DNA of 40,163 nucleotides from CAYWTS01 sp964461265 (GTDB lineage: Bacteria > Bacteroidota > Ignavibacteria > Tepidaquicellales > OLB5), in NCBI GenBank assembly GCA_964461265.1, contig CAYWTS010000020.1, positions 1-40,163 of the forward strand, read 5' to 3'. The number at the start of each line of letters is the position of its first letter. The first letter of the stretch is position 1. The notes under the pieces were generated by a model that saw nothing but the letters and a program-made list of their open reading frames with translations, had not been told where the DNA came from and did not search any database. The translations under genes and the position numbers were made by a program. Positions 5,783 to 14,592 of the stretch are shown in pieces.

Positions 5783-6541
5783 TCACTTATTTGTCATCCC
5801 TTTAGAAATTTCCCTGAACTTACTTTCTTTAGCTGAATTATCTATATATCCCGAAAACAATTCTTCAAGCGAGGAACGGTTTTCACCTTGTATTTTACTG
5901 TCAAAAACTTTCCTGCCCCGGTCTAATATTATAACCTGAGTACAAATTTTTTCAACTAAATCAAGAATATGTGAACTGTAAAAAAAAGTTTTTCCCGATG
6001 ATGAAAGTTCTTTAATAATATCCTGTATTAATACAATTGTCCTGTAGTCAAGCCCGCTTAACGGTTCATCCCAAAAAATTACATCCGGATTGTGAATTAA
6101 TGAAGATATGATAAGAGCCTTTTGCCTCATCCCTTTGGAATATGACGCTAAAGCAGAGTTAAGCTCGGCTTTTAAATCAAACAATTCTGCAAAATCATAA
6201 ATCCGCTTAACATATACTGTTTTATCAACTTCGTAAATTTTACACACGAATTCAAGGAAATCGTACAGTGTTAAAGATTGTATCACGGCACCCGATTCGG
6301 GGACATAGCCAATCATCTTTTTAACCCGGTGCGGGTGTGTAAGAACATTATACCCGCCTACATTAACAAGCCCGCTTGTCGGGTTCAGCATACCGCATAG
6401 TATCTTTATAGTTGTTGTTTTTCCCGCACCGTTAGCTCCAAGGTATCCGCAAACCTCACCCCTGCCGATATTGAAACTAACTCCATCAAGTGCTTTAGTG
6501 TTATCTCTGTATATTTTTCCCAGTTCCTGTACTTCTATCAT
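5783..6541 (-). CDS. ABC transporter ATP-binding protein (ABC-2 exporter type)
   Basis: A 252-aa nucleotide-binding subunit. It has Walker A GANGAGKTT (about residues 35-43), signature YSKGMRQK, Walker B VIFWDEP with a D-loop SGLD, and the switch histidine in YSSHILD. This wording (GxNGAGKTTxxK, YSKGMxQ) is that of CcmA/DrrA-like ABC-2 exporters. No permease gene lies nearby, so the substrate is unknown. The ATG at 6541 starts the family-typical MIEVQELGKIYR. It lies inside the 3' end of the glycosylase gene (41-nt overlap), which implies translational coupling. A longer in-frame extension to 6643 has no family support. Confidence 0.88.
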   Translation of the reverse strand: MIEVQELGKIYRDNTKALDGVSFNIGRGEVCGYLGANGAGKTTTIKILCGMLNPTSGLVNVGGYNVLTHPHRVKKMIGYVPESGAVIQSLTLYDFLEFVCKIYEVDKTVYVKRIYDFAELFDLKAELNSALASYSKGMRQKALIISSLIHNPDVIFWDEPLSGLDYRTIVLIQDIIKELSSSGKTFFYSSHILDLVEKICTQVIILDRGRKVFDSKIQGENRSSLEELFSGYIDNSAKESKFREISKGMTNK

Positions 6542-7130
6542 TAAGTTTCTTTCTTTTATTTGAAACAAATGGATTTCCCTCGATATAAAATCTCCAAAGT
6601 TTTTCCCTATTCCTGGTAATCCCAATTCTTGCAGAATTTGCAATCCGAAATTTCTTTTTTACCGGATTCTCTTTAATGAAAATATAATCGCCTGTTAAAT
6701 TCACGCCATTATCATTTCGCCCAATTCCAAAAGCCTGGCAAACTTTCCCGGGACCGTTAGTCAGATTGTTTATATCATCCGTCTTCCTGTTTTTTTTAAA
6801 GATTCCGATTCCCTCCAGAGGTTCAATACTTCTTACCAGGACTGCACTGCCTGTATTCTCTTTACCGGTTACCACATTAAAGCAGAAATGATTGCCATAG
6901 GTAAAATAAACGTACCCTTTTCCTCCTTCACTAAACATTACTTCATTCCTTTTAGTTTTACCTATGAATGAATGCGAAGCTGGGTCATTCTTACCTGGAT
7001 AAGCTTCTGTTTCAACAATAATGCCAGATAATACTTTGTTGCAGCAGGTTTTTACAAGTATCTTTCCTAAAAGTTCTTTTGCTACTTTTATACAACTTCT
7101 TGTGTAAAAATCTTTAGGTAGTTTTTTCAT
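6501..7130 (-). CDS. mpg: 3-methyladenine DNA glycosylase (AAG/MPG family)
   Basis: Removes alkylated purines in base-excision repair. The 209-aa protein has the family opening LPKDFYTRSCIKVAKELLGK. The motif IVETEAYPGKNDPASHS contains the catalytic Glu, YVYFTYGNHFCFNVVT forms part of the base-binding pocket, and LTNGPGKVCQAFGI lies near the C-terminal third. A very basic 20-residue tail extends beyond the usual end and overlaps the ABC ATPase start. It begins 6 bp after the ruvB stop, so ruvB, the glycosylase and the ATPase probably form one transcript, pairing two DNA-repair functions. Confidence 0.93.
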   Translation of the reverse strand: MKKLPKDFYTRSCIKVAKELLGKILVKTCCNKVLSGIIVETEAYPGKNDPASHSFIGKTKRNEVMFSEGGKGYVYFTYGNHFCFNVVTGKENTGSAVLVRSIEPLEGIGIFKKNRKTDDINNLTNGPGKVCQAFGIGRNDNGVNLTGDYIFIKENPVKKKFRIANSARIGITRNREKLWRFYIEGNPFVSNKRKKLNDRSTGTGKNIQR

Positions 7131-7136
7131 TATAAC

Positions 7137-8174
7137 TTAAAACAGCTCCGGCTGTTTATCCTTCGTGTGATTCCCTTTTTTCTTACTTAGCCCCAGGTGT
7201 TTATAGGCAAGTTCTGTTGCTTCTCTGCCGCGCGGAGTTCTCCTGATAAATCCTTCCTGTATTAAAAACGGTTCGTAAACTTCTTCAATGGTTCCGGGTT
7301 CTTCACCAACCGATACCGATATTGCATTCAAGCCTACAGGACCTCCGTTATAAGTATCTATAATAGTGGTTAAAATCTTCTTATCTAGGTCATCAAGACC
7401 CCTGTTATCAATTTCCCAGTTATTAAGGCATTCCTCGGCTGTTTCTTTTGTTATCATTTTACAGCTTTTAGCAACTGCAAGGTCGCGTGTAAGCTTCAGA
7501 AGCCGATTCGAAATTCTGGGTGTTCCTCGTGAACGCTGTGCAATTTCCTCGGCGCCTTTATCTTCAATTTTAATGTTTATAATACCGGCTGAACGTATGA
7601 CTATTCTTTTTAACTCATCCGTATTATAATAATTAAGCCTGCATCTTAAGCCAAAGCGGTCGAGAAGCGGTGATGATAAAAGTCCCGCACGTGTTGTTGA
7701 GCCTATCAGTGTGAATTTATCGAGCTGCAGGCTTACACTCCTGGCTCCGGGTCCGCGGTCTATAATAATATCAAGCTTGTAGTCTTCCATTGCAGAATAC
7801 AGGTATTCTTCAACTATTTTGGGTATACGGTGAATTTCATCTATAAACAATATATCGTGAGGTTGAATTTTGGTTAAGAGACCTGCAAGGTCACCGGGTT
7901 TTTCAAGTACAGGCCCGGAAGTAGTCATTATTTTTGAGCCAATTTCACGGGCAATAATATAAGCAAGCGTGGTTTTTCCAAGTCCCGGCGGACCGGTAAA
8001 TAAAACGTGGTCAAGTGAATCCACACGTTTTATCGAACTTTTAATGGAAATCCTAAGATTGTTTTTAATCTTCGTCTGGCCTACAAACTCATCAAATGTT
8101 GAGGGACGAAGTTCATTGAGAAATTCCCTTTCCTCCCTGCTGTTATCCGGTGTCAGTTTTCCTTTACGCTGCAA
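7137..8174 (-). CDS. ruvB: Holliday junction branch migration helicase RuvB
   Basis: The hexameric AAA+ motor works with RuvA and RuvC at Holliday junctions. The 345-aa protein opens with an acidic N-terminus and ELRPSTFDEFVGQ. It then has Walker A GPPGLGKTT, Walker B ILFIDEIHR, a sensor 1/arginine-finger region STTRAGLLSSPLLDRFG, and the winged-helix end EEVYEPFLIQEGFIRRTPRGR. The length is normal. ruvA and ruvC are not in the window. It is the first repair gene of the minus-strand set and lies 15 bp downstream of the DUF454 gene. Confidence 0.97.
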   Translation of the reverse strand: MQRKGKLTPDNSREEREFLNELRPSTFDEFVGQTKIKNNLRISIKSSIKRVDSLDHVLFTGPPGLGKTTLAYIIAREIGSKIMTTSGPVLEKPGDLAGLLTKIQPHDILFIDEIHRIPKIVEEYLYSAMEDYKLDIIIDRGPGARSVSLQLDKFTLIGSTTRAGLLSSPLLDRFGLRCRLNYYNTDELKRIVIRSAGIINIKIEDKGAEEIAQRSRGTPRISNRLLKLTRDLAVAKSCKMITKETAEECLNNWEIDNRGLDDLDKKILTTIIDTYNGGPVGLNAISVSVGEEPGTIEEVYEPFLIQEGFIRRTPRGREATELAYKHLGLSKKKGNHTKDKQPELF

Positions 8175-8189
8175 TACTATAATATAATT

Positions 8190-8615
8190 TTATCTGACAG
8201 TTTTAATTATTAAAATGTGAATTGTTACTCCAACAGCAATTAGCATAAGTAATATCTGAACATACAGCTCGTGAGCAATACCAAATGTAGAATATCCAAT
8301 GCCCAGCCAAAGTACAATTAATGTGAAAACTTTTGAACCAATTGTCATTCCCCTGCCTGTTCGGTAATTAGTCAGGAATTTCCCAAATAGGCGGTTATTA
8401 TGAAGCCATCGGTAAAATTTCTCCGAGCTTCTTGCAAAACACCAAGCTGCAAGTATGAAAAAGACTGTCGTTGGCAGCAATGGAAGGAACATACCTGCAA
8501 TACCTATGCCCACAAACACCAAACCCGAAACTAGTAAGATAATCCTAATAACGGGGCTAGTGTGAATTTGTATTACATCAGGTTTTACTGTTTCTTCCTC
8601 TATAATTTTTGGCAA
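8190..8615 (-). CDS. DUF454 (YbaN-like) inner membrane protein
   Basis: A 141-aa protein with about 40 polar N-terminal residues and then hydrophobic segments: VIRIILLVSGLVFVGIGIAG, FLPLLPTTVFFILAAWCFA, VFTLIVLWLGIGYSTFGIA and VQILLMLIAVGVTIHILII. The motif GMFLPLLPTTVFFILAAWCFARSSEKFYRWLHNN is the hallmark of DUF454, best known as E. coli YbaN; function unknown. It is the first gene of the minus-strand run leading into ruvB. Confidence 0.9.
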   Translation of the reverse strand: MPKIIEEETVKPDVIQIHTSPVIRIILLVSGLVFVGIGIAGMFLPLLPTTVFFILAAWCFARSSEKFYRWLHNNRLFGKFLTNYRTGRGMTIGSKVFTLIVLWLGIGYSTFGIAHELYVQILLMLIAVGVTIHILIIKTVR

Positions 8616-8907
8616 ATTGATGGCTTTTTAAAAAATATTTTTATAAAAATGTCAATAATTCCTGATAGTTGCTATTAATATCTGAAATTTATAGTTTACT
8701 CTGTCAGGTAAGGCTTACATCAAGATATTGGTATTATCTAACTTTTATTTCGTAATCTTTAAATGAGAAAAAAATTTTGTTTCATAATTCTAAAACTACC
8801 CTAATAATAGTATTGCCTTTATACTCTTATTTCGTTAGATTACTAACAGATATTGGTAATTATTTTCGTTACAAAATCTATTTCTCAAATATTAAATAGG
8901 GGGTATT
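8616..8907. other. divergent intergenic region
   Basis: AT-rich spacer between the minus-strand DUF454 gene and the plus-strand propeller gene. It must hold promoters for both. A small hairpin GTTAG-ATTA-CTAAC lies near 8838-8851, and a purine-rich AGGGGG just before the ATG at 8908 is the likely ribosome-binding site. I see no gene in it. Confidence 0.5.
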
Positions 8908-10290
8908 ATGAGTACTTCTCTTTTACTAACACAAAAGAAAACAACAATAGGGTTTCTTTCACTTCTTTATTTTTTTATCTTCATCTTATTCGTTAACACT
9001 GCATTATCACAAGGATGGTATTCATTAGGTTTAGGATTAAACGATAATGTTTACGCACTTACCGTATACAATAATCAGCTGATTGCAGGCGGAACATTTA
9101 CAAGTGCTGGTGGTATTGGTGCAAACCGTGTTGCAAGCTGGAACGGTTCTTCATGGCAGCCATTGGGTCTTGGCACTAATGGAACCGTATCATGTTTAGT
9201 TGTATTTAATGGGAATCTTGTTGTTGCCGGTGATTTCACTCAGATAGGAGGCATAAGTGCAACACGTATCGCTTTATGGAACGGATCAAACTGGCTGCAA
9301 TTCGGTTCAAATAATGGATTCAATGATGAGGTTCTGGCACTTGCTGTATATAACAATCAGCTATATGCAGCCGGATGGTTCACTGCATCGGGAAGCACGC
9401 AACTAAACCGCATTGCTAGATGGAACGGCACATCATGGCAGCAGCTGGGTCTTGGTTTAAACGAACATGTTCATGCTCTTGAAGTATACAACAGCGAATT
9501 ATATGCCGGAGGTGCATTTACAAGTGCTGGCGGAATCACTGTAAACAGAGTTGCAAAATGGAATGGCACTTCTTGGTCTGCACTTGGGCTCGGTGTGAAT
9601 GATGAAGTTCGCGCATTCACTATAGTGAATAATGAGCTGATTATTGGCGGTGACTTCACATCGGTAGGAGGTATCGGGGTAAACAGGATAGCCAAATGGA
9701 CGGGGTCATGGGGAAACCTCGGTATTGGTGTAAATGGTTCAGTTTACTCTCTTACTGCTTATAATGGACAGCTAATTGCCGGTGGTCAGTTCAGTTCGGC
9801 AGGCGGTATCAGTGCAAGCAGGATTGCATTATGGAATGGAAATACTTGGTCGGCTCTAGGTTCCGGAATGAATAACACAGTGCGTTCATTAACCGTATAC
9901 GGTGGCTTGCCTTATGCAGGCGGCAGTTTTACGACAGCCGGCGGTATTTCTGCTAACAGGATCGCAAGATGGGGTTCAGCAACCGAAATTCAACTGATAA
10001 ACACGTCAGTTCCCGATGAATTTATACTTTATCAGAATTACCCAAATCCGTTTAATCCGAATACAAAGATTCGTTTTTCTGTTCCACTTTATGAAGGGAG
10101 AAAGGAGAATGTATCTTTGAAGATTTATGACATCCTCGGCTGTGAAGTCGCAACACTTGTTAACGAGCCGCTGGCTCCGGGAACTTATGAATACAACTGG
10201 GATGGTACTATTTATCCATCGGGTATATATTGTTACAAGTTAATCAGCAATGCATATTCCGAAACCAAAAAAATGACATTACTGAAATAA
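8908..10290 (+). CDS. secreted seven-repeat beta-propeller protein with T9SS C-terminal sorting domain
   Basis: A 460-aa exported protein. Residues 1-35 form a signal peptide ending TALSQ. Seven repeats of about 45 residues follow, each reading roughly WxxLGxGxNxxVxALxVYNNxLxAGGxFT, then GGIxxNRIAxWNGSS, which most likely close into a seven-bladed propeller. The last 80 or so residues are a type A T9SS tail: NYPNPFNPNTKIRFSVP, GCEVATLVNEPL, YPSGIYCYKL, TKKMTLLK. The protein should cross the outer membrane by the type IX system and be cleaved or anchored. No catalytic motif is visible. The start ATG has AGGGGG four bases upstream. It is paralogous to the next plus-strand gene. Confidence 0.87.
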   Translation: MSTSLLLTQKKTTIGFLSLLYFFIFILFVNTALSQGWYSLGLGLNDNVYALTVYNNQLIAGGTFTSAGGIGANRVASWNGSSWQPLGLGTNGTVSCLVVFNGNLVVAGDFTQIGGISATRIALWNGSNWLQFGSNNGFNDEVLALAVYNNQLYAAGWFTASGSTQLNRIARWNGTSWQQLGLGLNEHVHALEVYNSELYAGGAFTSAGGITVNRVAKWNGTSWSALGLGVNDEVRAFTIVNNELIIGGDFTSVGGIGVNRIAKWTGSWGNLGIGVNGSVYSLTAYNGQLIAGGQFSSAGGISASRIALWNGNTWSALGSGMNNTVRSLTVYGGLPYAGGSFTTAGGISANRIARWGSATEIQLINTSVPDEFILYQNYPNPFNPNTKIRFSVPLYEGRKENVSLKIYDILGCEVATLVNEPLAPGTYEYNWDGTIYPSGIYCYKLISNAYSETKKMTLLK

Positions 10291-10360
10291 CGAGTTGTTC
10301 TTAGGACTCATTTTGAGGAGGAGAGCTCAGATAAGTATGAAGACCTAATTCCCTATATAG

Positions 10361-10429
10361 CGGGATGGTATTTGTTTTTATAATGTGAAAGCGAATGATT
10401 TTACAAAAACAACTAAGCTGATGCTTCTA
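10361..10429 (+). pseudogene. relic of a T9SS C-terminal sorting tail
   Basis: This frame reads RDGICFYNVKANDFTKTTK, then LMLLK, which matches the end of type A T9SS tails (SGIYFYKLxxxxFxxTKKMxLLK). An in-frame TAG stands two codons upstream and no longer ORF surrounds it. It is probably what remains of another propeller gene once located between the two paralogues. The rest of the 429-bp spacer (10291-10719) shows no recognisable coding. Confidence 0.65.
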
Positions 10430-10707
10430 AAGCAGGAAGATAAATACCTACGAGAAGGTTCCTGGCTTCTGCACACTATTAGACATGTGTAGCAGCAGAT
10501 TGGCTCCCAGCGTTATAATTGTAAAAGCTGCAATTCTTATTAAAAAACTCATAAAAACAATTATGACTTATTTTTACCTTTCATAATCTTTTTTATTCCT
10601 ATAATTTTAAACCATTAATAATAATTGCATTTTTTCGCTTATTTCCGGGCCTTTAGGCAATTGATCAGTTTTCAAATGTAATTTACCACTATCTTAAAAC
10701 CTTTATT

Positions 10708-10715
10708 AAGGAGGG
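10708..10715 (+). promoter_or_regulatory. strong Shine-Dalgarno site
   Basis: AAGGAGGG ends 4 bases before the ATG at 10720. It is one of the clearest ribosome-binding sites in the window and shows that this organism uses Shine-Dalgarno initiation, at least for some genes. Confidence 0.75.
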
Positions 10716-10719
10716 TGTT

Positions 10720-12093
10720 ATGAAATTAACTGATTCACAAATCAGGCTTCACAGGAATAATTTATTTTTTGTCACAGTCTTTCTTCTCTTTATCATTCCA
10801 TTTTATTTAACAAATTCCGTTTATTCTCAATGGTCCGCATTAGGTTCAGGAACTAACAGTACCATCCGTACACAATGTATTTATAATAATGACCTGTATA
10901 TTGGAGGTGACTTCACAACTGCAGGCGGAATCACAGCATACCGGATTGCCAAATGGAACGGTTCATCATGGGAACCCGTAGGTGTTGGCGCCAATGGACG
11001 GGTATCGGCAATGCTTGTTCTAAACAATATTTTAATAGTTGCTGGTAATTTCACCCAAATAGGGGGAATAAACGCTAAAAATATAGCTCAATGGAACGGT
11101 ACTGTCTGGACTCAGTTTGGGTCATCGGATGGTCTTAATGGGGAAGTTAACTCACTTGTAATTTACAATAACAGGCTTTGGGCAGCAGGCTGGTTCACAG
11201 CTTCAGGTACAACAACTCTTAACCGCATTGCATACTGGAACGGAACTACATGGGTGCAGCCAGGTACAGGACTCAGCGACTATGCACGAACAATGTGTAT
11301 TTTTGGATATGATCTGGTAGTAGGCGGCGGATTTCTTACAGCAGGAGGAATTCCAGTTAACAGGATAGCGAAATGGAACGGTACTTCTTGGTCTGCACTG
11401 GGCGTAGGCTTTAATTCAGATGTTTGGGCTTTAGCATATATGGACCATGAACTTTATGCGGGAGGCAGTTTTACGGCAATAGGCAGCACACCCGCTTACA
11501 GAATTGCTAAATGGAACGGTTCATGGTGGCCGCTCGGTACAGGTATGAACAGCACCGTTTATTCGTTATCTTTTCATGCTAACTATCTGGTGGCAGGAGG
11601 TGCTTTTACAACTGCTGGAGGTGTAACTGCAAACAGGATTGCTGCATGGGACGGAAACTCGTGGGCACCTATGGGATCAGGAATGAATTCTTATGTGCTT
11701 TCATTATGTATTTACAATTGGTTTTTTCATGCAGCAGGTGATTTTACATTGGCAGATGGTAATACTGCCAACCGAATTGCAAAATGGAACACACCTGTGA
11801 AAGTAAAACAGATTAGCACCTCGATACCCGATAAATTTAAGCTTTTCCAGAATTGCCCGAATCCGTTTAATCCAAGTACATTCATCAAATTTCAAATTGC
11901 AGATTTATCAAATTGCAGACTAATTGTATACAACTCACTTGGACAGGAAATAACCATACTTGTTAACGAATCACTTACACCGGGTTCTTATGAAGTGGAA
12001 TTTGATGCAGAAAAACTGAGCAGCGGCATTTACTACTACAGGTTAGTAACCGATAGCTATTCAGAAACACGGAAAATGATGCTGGTTAAATAA
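10720..12093 (+). CDS. secreted seven-repeat beta-propeller protein with T9SS C-terminal sorting domain (paralogue)
   Basis: A 457-aa paralogue of the gene at 8908. It has a signal peptide ending NSVYSQ, seven WxxxGxGxN...GGxFTxAGGIxxxRIAKWNGSS repeats, then a T9SS tail with NCPNPFNPSTFIKFQI, GQEITILVNESL, LSSGIYYYRL and TRKMMLVK. The third repeat carries the same short insertion (GSSDGLNGEV here, GSNNGFNDEV in the paralogue), so the two genes arose by duplication of a whole gene that already had seven repeats. The tail has NCPNP where the others have NYPNP. The function is unknown; such propellers usually mediate binding at the cell surface. Confidence 0.87.
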   Translation: MKLTDSQIRLHRNNLFFVTVFLLFIIPFYLTNSVYSQWSALGSGTNSTIRTQCIYNNDLYIGGDFTTAGGITAYRIAKWNGSSWEPVGVGANGRVSAMLVLNNILIVAGNFTQIGGINAKNIAQWNGTVWTQFGSSDGLNGEVNSLVIYNNRLWAAGWFTASGTTTLNRIAYWNGTTWVQPGTGLSDYARTMCIFGYDLVVGGGFLTAGGIPVNRIAKWNGTSWSALGVGFNSDVWALAYMDHELYAGGSFTAIGSTPAYRIAKWNGSWWPLGTGMNSTVYSLSFHANYLVAGGAFTTAGGVTANRIAAWDGNSWAPMGSGMNSYVLSLCIYNWFFHAAGDFTLADGNTANRIAKWNTPVKVKQISTSIPDKFKLFQNCPNPFNPSTFIKFQIADLSNCRLIVYNSLGQEITILVNESLTPGSYEVEFDAEKLSSGIYYYRLVTDSYSETRKMMLVK

Positions 12094-12126
12094 CAGAATG
12101 TGAATTTTTATATCAGAAACCTCTGA

Positions 12127-12314
12127 AGGGTTGTCTTAAAAGGCAATTTTCTTGTCTATAATCTGTAACCGTCCAGCTATCGCTGGACAAGTATGCAAGA
12201 AAAATGCATCGCAGTCATGCCTGCAACTCCACGAGTCAACGATTCGAATGAGTTGTGGACAGGCAGATGCAGTCATAAAGTCTGCGGTTACAAAAACACT
12301 TTTAAGACAGCCCT
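12127..12314. mobile_element. MITE-like element with 15-bp terminal inverted repeats
   Basis: The left end AGGGTTGTCTTAAAA (12127-12141) and right end TTTTAAGACAGCCCT (12300-12314) are inverted with one mismatch. A second internal pair, TGTAACCG (12164-12171) and CGGTTACA (12285-12292), is perfect. Inside are a hairpin GTCCAGC-TATC-GCTGGAC (12171-12188) and a CAACTC/GAGTTG pair. No transposase is encoded. Ends of the GGGxTGTCTxAAAA kind occur in several DDE insertion-sequence families, so this may be a non-autonomous derivative. A short ORF across 12193-12447 is not considered real. Confidence 0.65.
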
Positions 12315-12433
12315 TTTTTATTTAAGAAAGCGCGGTGAACAAGTAATGTTACAGATTGTAATACATACATCACCTAATTTTATATTATACAATATCTTTT
12401 TATTAAAAACTTATAAAAAAATAATAAATACCA

Positions 12434-12772
12434 ATGGCTTACATTAACATAAAAAATGACCCTTCTATTACCAAAGAGAGGGTTTTGGAATTATTCCAAA
12501 AACATTTTGGTGAAAAATACCAGGTATATCCTGCTAAAGTAATCGGCTTCGATTTCTGGATAAAGAAAAGCGGAGCATGCGGAGTAGGTGTTCAGCTTAC
12601 AACAAAAGCAGGTGCTCCTGCATTAAAATATTTCGGGCAGTATCCCTCGGTATGGGTGCGGCTGCTTCAGCTTGGAATAATACCGTATCTTTTCCTGCGT
12701 CCGGGTCTTAAACGGCTTGAAAACGAAGTAAGGGATTTTGTAACTACTTCGCCCGATTTAAGAGCGGGATAA
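12434..12772 (+). CDS. conserved-looking hypothetical protein, 112 aa
   Basis: I do not recognise this family. The protein is compact and looks soluble apart from one hydrophobic stretch, VWVRLLQLGIIPYLFLRPGL (about residues 74-93), which could dip into or cross the membrane. The N-terminal half reads like an alpha/beta domain with VLELFQKHFGEKYQVYPAKV and FDFWIKKSGACGVGVQL. Codon use and gene-like composition support a real gene. It stands alone, downstream of the MITE-like element and convergent with the metalloprotease gene. Confidence 0.65.
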   Translation: MAYINIKNDPSITKERVLELFQKHFGEKYQVYPAKVIGFDFWIKKSGACGVGVQLTTKAGAPALKYFGQYPSVWVRLLQLGIIPYLFLRPGLKRLENEVRDFVTTSPDLRAG

Positions 12773-12903
12773 CCTGCTTAAATATAAATAACCTCTGAAG
12801 ATTATTAACTGTTTCTGATTCCTTTGAATTAAAAGAATAAAGTTTTTTATTACTATATGCTATTACACGTGGTTTAAGCTTTACTACCTTTTAGATATAC
12901 AAT

Positions 12904-14592
12904 TTACTTTATAAGTACCATAGTTTTTGTCTGGTTAAAGCCTTCGGCATTCAGCTTATAATAATAAATTCCGCTGGAGAGGTTCGTACCGTCGAATTCA
13001 ACCTGATACGTTCCCGCTTTTAATTGTTCATTAACTAAAACTGCAGCCTCCCTGCCCATAACATCGTAAACCGTAATTTTCACACCCAGCAAAGCCGGTA
13101 TCTGAAATCTTATACTTGTAACCGGGTTAAACGGATTCGGATAGTTTTGCTCAAGCATAAAACCTGCAGGTGTTTCGGTTCCAAGCTGTTTGATACCAAT
13201 GGGTAAACAGGGTGCATTACGCACACGTGCCCTGATAGTATCACCGGGTAAAGGACCAAAACCAAGAGCAAGGTTTATCGAACTGTTTAAATGACAATAA
13301 CTCATAACTGTACCCACTTTTGGTTTAAGGGGACCGTTATAACATCCGCCTTCAATCTGGTAACATGTATCGATAGGTCCGCCGGGCCATGAACAATTAT
13401 GTGTATGCGGTGAACCGAGGTTATGCCCCATCTCGTGAACAACCACACTCACCACCCATGAATACTGCGGAAAAGGTCGAAGCATTGTGTCTATTACACT
13501 TACAGCATACCGTCCCGAAGAATCCTGCGGTTCAAAAGGTGTGCAAAGAACGCCTATCCATGCAACGCCGCCTGAGATATCGGTTCTGGTTGAAATCCAG
13601 TGGGCAAGGTCACCGTTAATATTATTTTGCAGACGCCCTCCGAAAGTTTTTAATATATTTATATTCTCAGTTAAAGGAATATAAACATCCGGGGTAGTCC
13701 ATACAAAAATCTGCTGAATTGATGTATTGATACTATCCTGCTGGTACATTGCAGCACAGGAATTAAAGAATGCCGTAACGTAATCGTTTACATTATTAAC
13801 GCTGCTGCCGAAATCCTGGTACATTTTATAATCGCATTCAAAATACTTTCTTACAAGCTGCGGAGGAGGGTTATCACCGTAATTGGGGCTTGTTCTGTGT
13901 GATTTATATCTTTTATCGAATCCCGCATTTTCGTCATCAACACTGCAAATAAAATCACTTTTATTTATCAGGTCTTTATCATTATAAAAAACATAATTAT
14001 CGGTATACATTTTATCCCCGTCCTGAACTGAAGCCAGGTTCCAGTTGCCTTCAGAGTTCGAAATAACACCCATAACAAAGTCATCGAAAATACTTATAGA
14101 GGCAAACGATTCATTATCGCCTTTTATGATACCGCGGTAGTATAGCCCCGGTTCATATTTAATGTATGTCACGGTTCCGTTTCCGCTTAGTGTGCCGCAT
14201 TTAAACTCATCTGATAAAATATTAAATTTTGTTAATTCAAGCTCGATATACCTGTTATCTGATACCGGTATCTTAAATGTGATATTGTCTTCTTTCCTGT
14301 TTATAATTAAATCTTTTGCCTTAAGATCCAGTTTTAAGTTTACGAATTTTTCTAAATGTTTCTGTAACCTGCTTTCGCTGAGCGGATCGTGATTGATCTT
14401 AAGAATCTCAACGTCCGTAAGCCGTTTACCGGATAATTTAATGTTATTGATTAAGCTTGCAAGCGGTTTTGATTTGCTTATTGATGCTGCCCGAGTTGTT
14501 ACATCCTTTTCAGGAGTAAATCCTGTAACAAGCAAAATCATCAGGGCTGAAAGCAGTAAAAATGATAAACCTGAAATGAATTTTGTATTCAT
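12904..14592 (-). CDS. secreted zinc metalloprotease (reprolysin-like, M12B) with T9SS tail
   Basis: A 562-aa exported protease. A signal peptide (residues 1 to about 27) is followed by a propeptide-like region of some 200 residues. The catalytic domain carries the zinc site HEMGHNLGSPH (near residue 390) followed by THNC and a Met-turn VMSYCH. This HExxHNLGxxH form is typical of reprolysin/adamalysin-like metzincins. Several Cys residues around the site could form disulfides. The T9SS tail has NYPNPFNPVTSIRFQIP, GREAAVLVNEQL, LSSGIYYYKL and TKTMVLIK. AAGGAAGG lies shortly before the ATG. It probably degrades extracellular protein for nutrition. Confidence 0.9.
   Translation of the reverse strand: MNTKFISGLSFLLLSALMILLVTGFTPEKDVTTRAASISKSKPLASLINNIKLSGKRLTDVEILKINHDPLSESRLQKHLEKFVNLKLDLKAKDLIINRKEDNITFKIPVSDNRYIELELTKFNILSDEFKCGTLSGNGTVTYIKYEPGLYYRGIIKGDNESFASISIFDDFVMGVISNSEGNWNLASVQDGDKMYTDNYVFYNDKDLINKSDFICSVDDENAGFDKRYKSHRTSPNYGDNPPPQLVRKYFECDYKMYQDFGSSVNNVNDYVTAFFNSCAAMYQQDSINTSIQQIFVWTTPDVYIPLTENINILKTFGGRLQNNINGDLAHWISTRTDISGGVAWIGVLCTPFEPQDSSGRYAVSVIDTMLRPFPQYSWVVSVVVHEMGHNLGSPHTHNCSWPGGPIDTCYQIEGGCYNGPLKPKVGTVMSYCHLNSSINLALGFGPLPGDTIRARVRNAPCLPIGIKQLGTETPAGFMLEQNYPNPFNPVTSIRFQIPALLGVKITVYDVMGREAAVLVNEQLKAGTYQVEFDGTNLSSGIYYYKLNAEGFNQTKTMVLIK

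Noticed and set aside
6542..6643. Longer N-terminus for the ABC ATPase.
   Set aside because: Those 34 residues lie inside the glycosylase gene and have no counterpart in the family, which starts at MIEVQELGKIYR.
12193..12447. 84-residue ORF in the spacer after the second propeller.
   Set aside because: It runs across the MITE-like inverted repeats and resembles no protein.
13389..13684. Plus-strand ORFs inside the metalloprotease gene.
   Set aside because: They are antisense shadows of the conserved HEMGHNLGSPH region.
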